Positions 32,149 to 47,500 of a stretch of DNA of 64,000 bases are shown here, in pieces. How positions within the stretch are numbered: position 1 is the first letter of the stretch; each line of letters begins with the position of its first letter. Position numbers and translations under genes: made by a program. The notes beneath the pieces were generated by a model. It did not search any database. It was not told the origin of the DNA and saw only the letters and a program-made list of their open reading frames with translations. Location of the stretch: contig OZ024740.1 of NCBI GenBank assembly GCA_964016885.1, positions 9,382,450-9,446,449 on the forward strand. The letters run 5' to 3'. The DNA is from Eledone cirrhosa. Taxonomy: Eukaryota > Mollusca > Cephalopoda > Octopoda > Eledonidae.

Positions 32149-35100
32149 TGGTACATCAGTTTCGATTGTTATGTCAGTTTCTTTTGGTATATCAGTATCG
32201 ATTGGTATGTCAGTTTCGATTAGTATATCAATTTCTAATTGTATGTCAGTTTCTATTGGTATATACGATTCGATTGGTATATCAGTTTCGACTGGTATGT
32301 CAATTTTGATTGGTATGTGAGTTTCAATTGGTATATCGGTTTCGATTGTTATGTCAGTTTCAATTGGTATGTCAGTTTCGATTGTATATCAGTTTCGAAT
32401 GGTATGTCAGTTTTCATTGGTATATCAGTTTCGATTCGTATGTCAGTTTCGATTGGTATGTCAGTTTCGATTGGTATATCAGTTTCGATTAGTATGTCAG
32501 TTTCTATTGGTATATCGGTTTCCATTGGTATATCAGTTTGGATTGGTATGTCAGTTTCTATTGGTATATCAGTTTTGATTGGTATGTTAGTTTCTATTGG
32601 TATGTCAGTTTCGATTTGTATATCAGTTTCTATTGGTATGTCAGATTCGATTGGTATGTTATTCCTCGATTTGTATGTCAGTTTCTATTGGTATATCAAT
32701 TTCGATTGGTATGTCAGTTTCTATTGGTATATCAGTTTCGATTAGTATATCAGTTTCTATTGGTATGTCAGTTTCTATTGGTATATCAGTTTCGATTGGT
32801 ATATCAGTTTCGATTGGTATATCAATTTCTATTGGTATATCAGTTTCGATTGGTATGTTAGTTTCTATTGGTATGTCAATTTCGATTGGTATATCAGTTT
32901 CGGTTGTATGTGAGTTTCGATTGGTATGTCAGTTTCTATTGGTATATCCGTTTCTATCGGTATGTCTGTTTCTATTGGTATGTCAGTTTCTATTGGTATG
33001 TCAGTTTCGAGTGGTATATCAGCTTCGATTTGTATGTCAGTTTCGATTGTTATGTCAGTTTCTATTGGTATATCAGTTTTGATTGGTATATCAGTTTCGA
33101 TTGGTATGTCAGTTACGATTGGTATGTCAGTTTCGATTAGTATATCAGTTTCTATTAGTATGTCAGTTTCGATTGTTATGTCAGTTTCTATTGGTATATC
33201 AGTTTCTTTTGTATATCAGTTTCGATTAGTATGTCACTTTCTATCGGTATGTCAGTTACGATTAGTATATCAGTTTGTATTGGTGTATCAGTTTCGATTG
33301 GTATGTGAGTTTCTATTGGTATATGACTTTCGATTGGTATATCAGTTTCGATTGGTATATCAGTTTCGATTGGTATGTAGGTTTCGATTGGTATGTTAGT
33401 TTCTATTGGTATGTCAGTTTCGATTAGTATATCAGTTTCTATTGGTATGTCAGTTTCAATTGGTATGTCAGTTTCTATTGGTATATCAGTTTCTATTGGT
33501 ATGTCAGTTTCTATTGGTATGTCAGTTTCAATTGGTATATCAGTTTCGATTCGTATGTCGGTTTCGATTGTTATGTCAGTTTCTTTTGGTATGTCAGTAT
33601 CGATTGGTATGTCAGTTTCGATTCGTATGTCAGTTTCGATTGTTATATCAGTTTGTATTGGTATATCAGTTTCGAATGGTATGTCAGTTTTGATTGGTAT
33701 ATCAGTTTCGATTGGTACGTCAGTTTCGATTGGTATGTCAGTTTCGATTGGTATATCAGTTTCGATTAGTATGTCAGTTTCTATTGTTATATCGGTTTCC
33801 ATTGGTATATCAGTTTCGATTGGTATGTCAGTTTCTATTGGTATGTCAGTTTCGATTTGTATATCAGTTTCTATTGGTATGTCAGTTTCGATTGGTGTGT
33901 TCGTCCTCGATTTGTATGTCAGTTTCTATTGGTATATCAATTTCGATTGGTATGTCAGTTTTAATTTGTATATCAGTTTCTATGGGTATATCAGTTTCGA
34001 TTGGTATGTTAGTTTCGATTAGTATATCAGTTTCTATTGGTATGTCAGTTTCTATTGGTATATCAATTTCGATTTGTATGTCAGTTTCGATTGGTATATC
34101 AGTTTCGATTGGTATATCAGTTTCGATTGGTATGTCAGTTTCTATTGGTATGTCAGTTACAATTGGTATATCAGTTTCGATTGGTATGTCAGTTTTATTG
34201 GTATGTCAATATTGATTGGTATATCAGTTTCGGTTGTATGTGAGTTTCGATTGGTATGTCAGTTTCTATTGGTATACCAGTTTCGATTGGTATGTCAGTT
34301 TGTATTGGTATGTCAGTTTCAATTGGCATGTCAGTTTCGATTGGTATGTCAGTTTCTATTGGTATATCAGTTTCCATTGGTATATAAGTTTCGATTGGTA
34401 TGTCAGTTTCTATTGGTATATTAGTTTCTATCGGTATGTCAGTTTCTAATGGTATGTCAGTTTCTATTGGTATATCAGTTTCGATTGGTATATGAGTTTC
34501 GATTGGTATGTCAGTTTCGATTTGTATGTCAGTTTCTATTGGTATATCAATTTCGATTGGTATGTCAGTTTCTATTGGTATATCAGTTTCGATTAGTATA
34601 TTAGTTTCTATTGGTATGTCAGTTTCTATTGGTATATCAATTTCTATTGGTATATCGGTTTCCATTGGTATATCAGTTTCGATTGGTATGTCAGTTTCTA
34701 TTGGTATATCAGTTTCTATTGGTATGTCAGTTTTGATTGGTATGTCAGTTTCTATTGGTATATGTGTTTCGATTGGTATATCAGTTTCTATTGGTATATC
34801 AGTTCCGATTGGTATATCAGTTTCGATTGGTATGTCAGTTTCAATTAGTATATCAGTTTCTATTAGTATGTCAGTTTCTATTGGTATATCAATTTCGATT
34901 GGTATATCAGTTTCGATTGGTATGTCAGTTTCTATTGGTATGTCAATTTCGATTGGTATATCAGTTTCGGTTGTATGTGAGTTTCTATTGGTATGTCAGT
35001 TTCTATAGGTATATCAGTTTCTATCGGTATGTCTGTTTCGATTTGTATGTCAGTTTCGAGTGTTATGTCAGTTTCTTTTGGTATATCAGTATCGATTGGT

Positions 35101-37714
35101 ATGTCAGTTTCGATTAGTATATCAATTTCTATGTGTATGTCTGTTTGTATTAGTATATCAGTTTCGATTATAATATCAGTTTCGATTAGTATGTCAGTTT
35201 CGATTGGTATGTCAGTTTCGATTGGTATATCAGTTTTGATTATTATGTCAGTTCCTATTGGTATATCAGTTTCCATTGGTATATCAGTTTCGATTGGTAT
35301 GTCAGTTTCGATCAGTATATCAGTTTCTATTGGCATGTCAGTTTCTATTGGTATGTCAGTTTCGATTGATATATCAGTTTCGATTAGTCTGTCACTTTCT
35401 ATTGGTATATCAGTTTCCATTGGTATATCAGTTTCGATTGGTATGTCAGTTTCTATTGGTATATCAGTTTCGATTGTTATGTGAGTTTCTATTGGTATGT
35501 CAGTTTCGATTGGTATGTCAGTTTCGATTGGTATGTCAGTTTCTATTGGTATGTCAGTTACGATTAGTATATCAGTTTGTATTGGTGTATCAGTTTCGAT
35601 TGATATGTCAGTTTCTATTGGTATCTGAGGTTCGATTGGTATATCAGTTTCGATTGGTATATCAGTTTAGATTCGTATGTAGGTTTCGATTGCTATGTCA
35701 GTTTCTATTGGTATGTCAGTTTCGATTAGTATATCAGTTTCTATTGGTATGTCTGTTTCAAGTGGTATGTCAGTTTCTATTGGTATATCAGTTTCTATTG
35801 GTATGTCAGTTTCTATTGGTATGTCAGTTTCGATTCGTATGTCAGTTTCGATTGTTATGTCAGTTTCTTTTGGTATATCAGTATCGATTGGTATGTTAGT
35901 TTCGATTAGTATATCAATTTCTATGTGTATGTCAGTTTGTATTGGTATGTCAGTTTCGATTGGTATATCAGTTTCGACTGGTATGTCAATTTTGATTGGT
36001 ATGTCAGTTTCAATTGGTATATCGGTTTCGATTGGTACGTCAGTTTCGATTTGTATTTCAGTTTCGATTGTATATCAGTTTCGAATGGTATGTCAGTTTT
36101 TATTGGTATATCAGTTTCGATTGGTATGTCAGTTTCGATTGGTATGTCAGTTTCGATTGGTATACCAGTTTCGATTAGTATGTCAGTTTCTATTGTTATA
36201 TCGGTTTCCATTGGTATATCAGTTTCGATTGGTATGTTAGTTTCTATTGGTATGTCAGTTTCGATTGGTATGTTCGTCCTCGATTTGTATGTCAGTTTCT
36301 ATTGGTATATCAATTTCGATTGGTATGTCAGTTTCTATTGGTATATCAGTTTCGATTGGTATGTTAGATTCGATTAGTATATCAGTTTCTATTGGTGTGT
36401 CAGTTTCTATTGGTATATCAATTTCGATTTGTATGTCAGTTTCGATTGGTATATCAGTTTCGATTAGTATGTCAGTTTCTATTGGTATATCGGTTTCCAT
36501 TGGTATATCAGTTTCGATTGGTATGTCAGTTTCTATTGGTATGTCAGTTTCTATTGGTATATCAGTTTCCATTGGTATATCAGTTTCGATTGGTATGTCA
36601 GTTTCTATTGGTATATCAGTTTCGATTGGTATGTGAGTTTCTATTGGTATGTCAGTTTCGATTGGTATGTCAGTTTCGATTGGTATGTCAGTTTCTATGG
36701 GTATACCAGTTTCAATTGGTATGTGAGTTTCTATTGGTATGTCAGTTTCGATTGGTATGTCAGTTTCGATTGGTATGTCAGTTTCTATTGGTATATTAGT
36801 TTCCATTGGTATATCAGTTTCGATTGGTATGTCAGTTTCTATTGGTATATCAGTTTCTATCGGTATGTCAGTTTCTATTGGTATATCAGTTTCGATTGTT
36901 ATGTCAGTTTCTAATGGTACATAAGTTTCGAATGGTATGTTAGTTTCTATTGGTACGTCGGTTTCGATTGTATATCAGTTTCTATTGGTATGTCAGTTTC
37001 GATTGGTATGTTAGTCCTCGATTTGTATGTCAGTTTCTATTGGTATATCAGTTTCGATTGGTATATCAGTTTCTATTGGTATATCAGTTTCGATTGGTAT
37101 ATCAGATTCTATTGGTATGTCAGTTTCTATTGGTATGTCAGTTTCAATTGGTATATCAGTTTCGATTCGTATGTCAGTTTCGATCGTTATGTCAGTTTCT
37201 ATTGGTATATCAGTTTTGATTGTTATATCATTTTCGATTGGTATGTCAGTTTCGATTAGTATATCAGTTTCGATTAGTATGTAACTTTCTATTGGTATGT
37301 CAGTTACGATTAGTATATCAGTTTCGATTGGTATATCAGTTTCGATTGGTGTGTCAGTTTCGATTGGTATGTCAGTTTCTATTGGTATATGAGTTTCGAT
37401 TGGTATATCAGTTTCAATTGGTATATCAGTTTCGATTGGTATGCAGGTTTCGATTGGTATGTCAGTTTCTATTGGTATGTTAGTTTCGATTAGTATATCA
37501 GTTTCTATAGGTATATCAGTTTCAATTGGTATGTCAGTTTCTATTGGAATATTAGTTTCTATTGGTATGTCAGTTTCTATTGGTATGTCAGTTTCGATTG
37601 TTATGTCATTTTCTTTTGGTATATCAGTATCGATTGGTATGTCAGTTTCGATTAGTATATCAATTTCTATGTGTATGTCAGTTTGTATTGGTATATCAGT
37701 TTCGATTGGTATAT

Positions 37715-40306
37715 CAGTTTCGACTGCTATGTCAATTTTGATTGGTATGTCAGTTTCAATTGGTGTATCGGTTTCGATTGGTATGTCAGTTTCGATTGTT
37801 ATGTCAGTTTTGATTGTATATCAGTTTCGAATGGTATGTCAGTTTTGATTGGTATATCTGTTTCGATTGGTATGTCTGTTTCGATTGGTATGTCAGTTTC
37901 GATTGGTATGTCAGTTTCTATTGGTATATCAGTTTCCATTGGTATATAAGTTTCGATTGGTATGTCAGTTTCTATTGGTATGTCAGTTTCTATCGGTATG
38001 TCAGTTTCTATTGGTATGTCAGTTTCTATTGGTATATCAGTTTCGATTGGTATATCAGTTTCAATTGGTATGTCAGTTTCGATTGGTATGTCAGTTTCGA
38101 TTGGTATATCAGTTTCGATTGTTATGTCAGTTTCGATTGGTATGTTAGTCCTCGATTTGTATGTCAGTTTCTATTGGTATATCAGTTTCGATTGGTATAT
38201 CAGTTTCGATTAGTATATCAGTTTCTATTGGTATGTCAGCTTCTATTGGTATAGCAATTTCGATTGCTATGTTAGTTTCGATGGTTATATCAGTTTCGAT
38301 TTTTATTTCAGTTTCAATTGGTATGTCAGTTTCTATGCGTATATCAGTTTCTATTGGTATGTCAGTTTTGATTGGTATGTCAGTTTCTATTGGTATATCA
38401 GTTTCGATTGGTATATCAGTTTCTATTGGTATATCAGTTTTGATTGGTATATCAGATTCTATTGGTATGTCAGTTTCTATTGGTATGTCAGTTTCTATTG
38501 GTATGTCAGTTTCAATTGGTATATCAGTTTCGATTCGTATGTCAGTTTCGATCGTTATGTCAGTTTCGATTAGTATATCAGTTTCGATTAGTATGTAACT
38601 TTCTATTGGTATGTCAGTTACGATCAGTATATCAGTTTCGATTGGTATATCAGTTTCGATTGGTGTGTCAGTTTCGATTGGTATGTCAGTCTCGATTGGT
38701 ATGTCAGTTTCTATTGGTATATGAGTTTCGATTGGTATATCAGTTTCGATTTGTATATCAGTTTCGATTGGTATGTAGGTTTCGATTGGTATGTCAGTTT
38801 CTATTGGTATGTTAGTTTCGATTAGTATCTCAGTTTCTATAGGTATATCAGTTTCAATTGGTATGTCAGTTTCTATTGGTATGTCAGTTTCAATTGGTAT
38901 ATCAGTTTCGATTCGTATGTCAGTTTCGATTGTTATGTCATTTTCTTTTGGTATATCAGTATCGATTGTTATGTCAGTTTCGATTAGTATATCAATTTCT
39001 ATGTGTATGTCAGTTTGTATTGGTATATCAGTTTCGATTGGTATATCAGTTTCGACTGGTATGTCAATTTTGATTGGTATGTCAGTTTCAATTGGTATAT
39101 CGGTTTCGATTGGTATGTCAATTTCGATTGTTATGTCAGTTTTGATTGTATATCAGTTTCGAATGGTATGTCAATTTTGATTGGTATATCTGTTTCGATT
39201 GGTATGTCCGTTTCGATTGGTATGTCAGTTTCGATTGGTATATCAGTTTCGATTAGTATGTCAGTTTCTATTGGTATATCAGTTTCGATTGGTATGTCAG
39301 TTTCTATTGGTATATCAGTTTCGATTGGTATGTCAGTTTCGATTAGTATGTTAGTTTCTATTGGTATGTCAGTTTCGATTTGTATGTCAGTTTCTATTGG
39401 TATGTCAGATTCGATTGGTATGTTATTCCTCGATTTGTATGTCAGTTTCTATTGGTATATCAATTTCGATTGGTATGTCAGTTTCTATTGGTATATCAGT
39501 TTCGATTAGTATATCAGTTTCTATTGGTATGTCAGTTTCTATTGGTATATCAATTTCTATTGGTATATCGGTTTCCATTGGTATATCAGTTTCGACTGGT
39601 ATGTCAATTTTGATTGGTATGTCAGTTTCAATTCGTATATCGGTTTCGATTGGTATGTCAGTTTTGATTGGTATGTCAGTTTCGATTGGTATATCAGTTT
39701 CGATTAGTATGTCAGTTCCTATTGGTATATCAGTTTCCATTGGTACATCAGTTTCGATTGTTATGTCAGTTTCCTTTGGTATATCAGTATCGATTGGTAT
39801 GTCAGTTTCGATTAGTATATCAATTTCTAATTGTATGTCAGTTTCTATTGGTATATCAGATTCGATTGGTATATCAGTTTCGACTGGTATGTCAATTTTG
39901 ATTGGTATGTCAGTTTCAATTGGTCTATCGGTTTCGATTGTTATGTCAGTTTCAATTGGTATGTCAGTTTCGATTGTATATCAGTTTCGAATGGTATGTC
40001 AGTTTTCATTGGTATATCAGTTTCGATTTGTATGTCAGTTTCGATTGGTATGTCAGTTTCGATTGGTATATCAGTTTCGATTAGTATGTCAGTTTCTATT
40101 GGTATATCGGTTTCCATTGGTATATCAGTTTGGATTGGCATGTCAGTTTCTATTGGTATATCAGTTTTGATTGGTATGTTAGTTTCTATTGGTATGTCAG
40201 TTTCGATTTGTATATCAGTTTCTATTGGTATGTCAGATTCGATTGGTATGTTATTCCTCGATTCGTATGTCAGTTTCTATTGATATATCAATTTCGATTG
40301 GTATGT
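37715..40306 (+). repeat. Tandem satellite duplication, unit 1 (~2.59 kb)
   Basis: Starts at the TCAGTTTCGACTGCTATG unit (37718). The order of variant units is repeated from 40307 with an offset of 2,592, falling to 2,484 after a 108-bp (six-unit) loss in the second copy. Confidence 0.8.
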
Positions 40307-42795
40307 CAGTTTCGACTGCTATGTCAATTTTGATTGGTATGTCAGTTTCAATTGGTGTATCGGTTTCGATTGGTATGTCAGTTTCGATTGTTATGTCAGA
40401 TTTGATTGTATATCAGTTTCGAATGGTATGTCAGTTTTGATTGGTATATCTGTTTCGATTGGTATGTCTGTTTCGATTGGTATGTCAGTTTCGATTGGTA
40501 TGTCAGTTTCTATTGGTATATCAGTTTCCATTGGTATATCAGTTTCAATTGGTATGTCAGTTTCGATTGGTATGTCAGTTTCGATTGGTATATCAGTTTC
40601 GATTGTTATGTCAGTTTCGATTGGTATGTTAGTCCTCGATTTGTATGTCAGTTTCTATTGGTATATCAGTTTCGATTGGTATATCAGTTTCGATTAGTAT
40701 ATCAGTTTCTATTGGTATGTCAGCTTCTATTGGTAGATCAATTTCGATTGCTATGTTAGTTTCGATGGTTATATCAGTTTCGATTTTTATTTCAGTTTCA
40801 ATTGGTATGTCAGTTTCTATGCGTATATCAGTTTCTATTGGTATGTCAGTTTTGATTGGTATGTCAGTTTCTATTGGTATATCAGTTTCGATTGGTATAT
40901 CAGTTTCTATTGGTATATCAGTTTTGATTGGTATATCAGATTCTATTGGTATGTCAGTTTCTATTGGTATGTCAGTTTCTATTGGTATGTCAGTTTCAAT
41001 TGGTATATCAGTTTCGATTCGTATGTCAGTTTCGATCGTTATGTCAGTTTCGATTAGTATATCAGTTTCGATTAGTATGTAACTTTCTATTGGTATGTCA
41101 GTTACGATTAGTATATCAGTTTCGATTGGTATATCAGTTTCGATTGGTGTGTCAGTTTCGATTGGTATGTCAGACTCGATTGGTATGTCAGTTTCTATTG
41201 GTATATGAGTTTCGATTGGTATATCAGTTTCGATTTGTATATCAGTTTCGATTGGTATGTAGGTTTCGATTGGTATGTCAGTTTCTATTGGTATGTTAGT
41301 TTCGATTAGTATCTCAGTTTCTATAGGTATATCAGTTTCAATTGGTATGTCAGTTTCTATTGGTATGTCAGTTTCAATTGGTATATCAGTTTCGATTCGT
41401 ATGTCAGTTTCGATTGTTATGTCATTTTCTTTTGGTATATCAGTATCGATTGTTATGTCAGTTTCGATTAGTATATCAATTTCTATGTGTATGTCAGTTT
41501 GTATTGGTATATCAGTTTCGATTGGTATATCAGTTTCGACTGGTATGTCAATTTTGATTGGTATGTCAGTTTCAATTGGTATATCGGTTTCGATTGGTAT
41601 GTCAATTTCGATTGTTATGTCAGTTTTGATTGTATATCAGTTTCGAATGGTATGTCAATTTTGATTGGTATATCTGTTTCGATTGGTATGTCCGTTTCGA
41701 TTGGTATGTCAGTTTCGATTGGTATATCAGTTTCGATTAGTATGTCAGTTTCTATTGGTATATCAGTTTCGATTGGTATGTCAGTTTCTATTGGTATATC
41801 AGTTTCGATTGGTATGTCAGTTTCGATTAGTATGTTAGTTTCTATTGGTATGTCAGTTTCGATTTGTATGTCAGTTTCTATTGGTATGTCAGATTCGATT
41901 GGTATGTTATTCCTCGATTTGTATGTCAGTTTCTATTGGTATATCAATTTCGATTGGTATGTCAGTTTCTATTGGTATATCAGTTTCGATTAGTATATCA
42001 GTTTCTATTGGTATGTCAGTTTCTATTGGTATATCAATTTCTATTGGTATATCGGTTTCCATTGGTATATCAGTTTCGACTGGTATGTCAATTTTGATTG
42101 GTATGTCAGTTTCAATTCGTATATCGGTTTCGATTGGTATGTCAGTTTTGATTGGTATGTCAGTTTCGATTGGTATATCAGTTTCGATTAGTATGTCAGT
42201 TCCTATTGGTATATCAGTTTCCATTGGTACATCAGTTTCGATTGTTATGTCAGTTTCCTTTGGTATATCAGTATCGATTGGTATGTCAGTTTCGATTAGT
42301 ATATCAATTTCTAATTGTATGTCAGTTTCTATTGGTATATCAGATTCGATTGGTATATCAGTTTCGACTGGTATGTCAATTTTGATTGGTATGTCAGTTT
42401 CAATTGGTCTATCGGTTTCGATTGTTATGTCAGTTTCAATTGGTATGTCAGTTTCGATTGTATATCAGTTTCGAATGGTATGTCAGTTTTCATTGGTATA
42501 TCAGTTTCGATTCGTATGTCAGTTTCGATTGGTATGTCAGTTTCGATTGGTATATCAGTTTCGATTAGTATGTCAGTTTCTATTGGTATATCGGTTTCCA
42601 TTGGTATATCAGTTTGGATTGGCATGTCAGTTTCTATTGGTATATCAGTTTTGATTGGTATGTTAGTTTCTATTGGTATGTCAGTTTCGATTTGTATATC
42701 AGTTTCTATTGGTATGTCAGATTCGATTGGTATGTTATTCCTCGATTCGTATGTCAGTTTCTATTGATATATCAATTTCGATTGGTATGTCAGTT
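40307..42795 (+). repeat. Tandem satellite duplication, unit 2 (~2.49 kb)
   Basis: Begins with TCAGTTTCGACTGCTATG at 40310 and follows unit 1 to about 42795, where the sequence departs. Six units present in unit 1 at about 37950-38060 are missing. Confidence 0.8.
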
Positions 42796-44501
42796 TCTAT
42801 TGGTATATCAGTTTTGGTCAGTTTCTATTGGTAAATCAATTTCTATTGGTATATCGGTTTCCATTGGTATATCAGTTTCGATTGGTATGTCAGTTTCTAT
42901 TGGTCTATCAGTTTCTATTGCTATGTCAGTTTTGAATGGTATGTCAGTTTCTATTGGTATATCAGTTTCGATTGTTATATCAATTTCTATTGGTATATCA
43001 GTTCCGATTGGTATGTCAGTTTCAATTAGTATATCAGTTTCTATTAGTATGTCAGTTTCTATTGGTATCTCAGTTTCGATTGATATCAGTTTCTATTGGT
43101 ATGTCAGTTTCTATTGGTATATCAATTTCGATTCGTATATCAGTTTCGATTGGTATATCAGTTTCGATTGGTATGTTAGTTTCTATTGGTATGTCAATTT
43201 CGATTGGTATATCAGTTTCGGTTGTATGTGAGTTTCGATTGGTATGTCAGTTTCTATTGGTATATCAGTTTCTATCGGTATGTCTGTTTCTATTGGTATG
43301 TCAGTTTCTATTGGTATGTCAGTTTCGAGTGGTATATCAGCTTCGATTTGTATGTCAGTTTCGATTGGTATGTCAGTTTCTATTGGTATATCAGTTTTGA
43401 TTGGTATTTCAGTTTCGATTGGTATGTCAGTTTCGATTGGTATGTCAGTTTCGATTAGTATATCAGTTTCTATTGGTATGTCAGTTTCTATTGGTATGTC
43501 AGTTTCGATTGTTATGTCAGTTTCTATTGGTATATCAGTTTCGTTTGATATATCTGTTTCGATTAGTATGTCACTTTCTATCGGTATGTCAGTTACGATT
43601 AGTATATCAGTTTGTATTGGTGTATCAGTTTCGATTGGTATGTGAGTTTTTATTGGTATATGACTTTCGATTGGTATATCAGTTTCGATTGGTATGTAGG
43701 TTTCGATTGGTATGTTAGTTTCTATTGTTATGTCAGTTTCGATTAGTATATCAGTTTCTATTGGTATGTCAGTTTCAATTGGTATGTCAGTTTCTATTGG
43801 TATATCAGTTTCTATTGGTATGTCAGTTCTATTGGTATGTCAGTTTCAATTGGTATATCAGTTTCGATTCGTATGTCAGTTTCGATTGTTATGTCAGTTT
43901 CTTTTGGTATATCAGTATCGATTGGTATGTCAGTTTCGATTCGTATGTCAGTTTCGATTGTTATATCAGTTTGTATTGGTATGTCAGTTTCTATTGGTAT
44001 GTCAGTTACAATTGGTATATCAGTTTCGATTGGTATGTCAGTTTCGATTGGTATGTCAGTTTCGATTGGTATATCAGTTTCGATTAGTATGTCAGTTTCT
44101 ATTGTTATATCGGTTTCCATTGGTATATCAGTTTCGATTGGTATGTCAGTTTCGATTGGTATATCAGTTTCTATTGGTATGTCAGTTTTGATTGGTATGT
44201 CAGTTTCTATTGGTATATGAGTTTCGATTGGTATATCAGTTTCTATTGGTATATCAGTTTCGATTGGTACGTCAGTTTCGATTGGTATGTCAGTTTCGAT
44301 TGGTATATCAGTTTCGATTAATATGTCAGTTTCTATTGTTATATCGGTTTCCATTGGTATATCAGTTTCGATTGGTATGTCAGTTTCTATGGGTATATCA
44401 GTTTTGATTGGTATGTTAGTTTCTATTGGTATGTCAGTTTCGATTTGTATATCAGTTTCTATTGGTATGTCAGTTTCGATTGGTGTGTTCGTCCTCGATT
44501 T

Positions 44502-47500
44502 GTATGTCAGTTTCTATTGGTATATCAGTTTCGATTAGTATATTAGTTTCTATTGGTATGTCAGTTTCTATTGGTATATCAATTTTTATTGGTATATCGG
44601 TTTCCATTGGTATATCAGTTTCGATTGGTATGTCAGTTTCTATTGGTATATCAGTTTCTATTGGTATGTCAGTTTTGATTGGTATGTCAGTTTCTATTGG
44701 TATATGTGTTTCGATTGGTATATCAGTTTCTATTGGTATATCAGTTCCGATTGGTATATCAGTTTCGATTGGTATGTCAGTTTCAATTAGTATATCAGTT
44801 TCTATTAGTATGTCAGTTTCTATTGGTATATCAATTTCGATTGGTATATCAGTTTCGATTGGTATGTCAGTTTCTATTGGTATGTCAATTTCGATTGGTA
44901 TATCAGTTTCGGTTGTATGTGAGTTTCTATTGGTATGTCAGTTTCTATAGGTATATCAGTTTCTATCGGTATGTCTGTTTCGATTTCTATGTCAGTTTCG
45001 AGTGTTATGTCAGTTTCTTTTGGTATATCAGTATCGATTGGTATGTCAGTTTCGATTAGTATATCAATTTCTATGTGTATGTCTGTTTGTATTAGTATAT
45101 CAGTTTCGATTATAATATCAGTTTCGATTAGTATGTCAGTTTCGATTGGTATGTCAGTTTCGATTGGTATATCAGTTTTGATTATTATGTCAGTTCCTAT
45201 TGGTATATCAGTTTCCATTGGTATATCAGTTTCGATTGGTATGTCAGTTTCGATCAGTATATCAGTTTCTATTGGCATGTCAGTTTCTATTGGTATGTCA
45301 GTTTCGATTGATATATCAGTTTCGATTAGTCTGTCACTTTCTATTGGTATATCAGTTTCCATTGGTATATCAGTTTCGATTGGTATGTCAGTTTCTATTG
45401 GTATATCAGTTTCGATTGTTATGTGAGTTTCTATTGGTATGTCAGTTTCGATTGGTATGTCAGTTTCGATTGGTATGTCAGTTTCTATTGGTATGTCAGT
45501 TACGATTAGTATATCAGTTTGTATTGGTGTATCAGTTTCGATTGATATGTCAGTTTCTATTGGTATCTGAGGTTCGATTGGTATATCAGTTTCGATTGGT
45601 ATATCAGTTTAGATTCGTATGTAGGTTTCGATTGCTATGTCAGTTTCTATTGGTATGTCAGTTTCGATTAGTATATCAGTTTCTATTGGTATGTCTGTTT
45701 CAAGTGGTATGTCAGTTTCTATTGGTATATCAGTTTCTATTGGTATGTCAGTTTCTATTGGTATGTCAGTTTCGATTCGTATGTCAGTTTCGATTGTTAT
45801 GTCAGTTTCTTTTGGTATATCAGTATCGATTGGTATGTTAGTTTCGATTAGTATATCAATTTCTATGTGTATGTCAGTTTGTATTGGTATGTCAGTTTCG
45901 ATTGGTATATCAGTTTCGACTGGTATGTCAATTTTGATTGGTATGTCAGTTTCAATTGGTATATCGGTTTCGATTGGTACGTCAGTTTCGATTTGTATTT
46001 CAGTTTCGATTGTATATCAGTTTCGAATGGTATGTCAGTTTTTATTGGTATATCAGTTTCGATTGGTATGTCAGTTTCGATTGGTATGTCAGTTTCGATT
46101 GGTATACCAGTTTCGATTAGTATGTCAGTTTCTATTGTTATATCGGTTTCCATTGGTGTATCAGTTTCGATTGGTATGTTAGTTTCTATTGGTATGTCAG
46201 TTTCGATTGGTATGTTCGTACTCGATTTGTATGTCAGTTTCTATTGGTATATCAATTTCGATTGGTATGTCAGTTTCTATTGGTATATCAGTTTCGATTG
46301 GTATGTTAGATTCGATTAGTATATCAGTTTCTATTGGTGTGTCAGTTTCTATTGGTATATCAATTTCGATTTGTATGTCAGTTTCGATTGGTATATCAGT
46401 TTCGATTAGTATGTCAGTTTCTATTGGTATATCGGTTTCCATTGGTATATCAGTTTCGATTGGTATGTCAGTTTCTATTGGTATGTCAGTTTCTATTGGT
46501 ATATCAGTTTCCATTGGTATATCAGTTTCGATTGGTATGTCAGTTTCTATTGGTATATCAGTTTCGATTGGTATGTGAGTTTCTATTGGTATGTCAGTTT
46601 CGATTGGTATGTCAGTTTCGATTGGTATGTCAGTTTCTATGGGTATACCAGTTTCAATTGGTATGTGAGTTTCTATTGGTATGTCAGTTTCGATTGGTAT
46701 GTCAGTTTCGATTGGTATGTCAGTTTCTATTGGTATATTAGTTTCCATTGGTATATCAGTTTCGATTGGTATGTCAGTTTCTATTGGTATATCAGTTTCT
46801 ATCGGTATGTCAGTTTCTATTGGTATATCAGTTTCGATTGTTATGTCAGTTTCTAATGGTACATAAGTTTCGAATGGTATGTTAGTTTCTATTGGTACGT
46901 CGGTTTCGATTGTATATCAGTTTCTATTGGTATGTCAGTTTCGATTGGTATGTTAGTCCTCGATTTGTATGTCAGTTTCTATTGGTATATCAGTTTCGAT
47001 TGGTATATCAGTTTCTATTGGTATATCAGTTTCGATTGGTATATCAGATTCTATTGGTATGTCAGTTTCTATTGGTATGTCAGTTTCAATTGGTATATCA
47101 GTTTCGATTCGTATGTCAGTTTCGATCGTTATGTCAGTTTCTATTGGTATATCAGTTTTGATTGTTATATCATTTTCGATTGGTATGTCAGTTTCGATTA
47201 GTATATCAGTTTCGATTAGTATGTAACTTTCTATTGGTATGTCAGTTACGATTAGTATATCAGTTTCAATTGGTATATCAGTTTCGATTGGTGTGTCAGT
47301 TTCGATTGGTATGTCAGTTTCTATTGGTATATGAGTTTCGATTGGTATATCAGTTTCAATTGGTATATCAGTTTCGATTGGTATGCAGGTTTCGATTGGT
47401 ATGTCAGTTTCTATTGGTATGTTAGTTTCGATTAGTATATCAGTTTCTATAGGTATATCAGTTTCAATTGGTATGTCAGTTTCTATTGGAATATTAGTTT

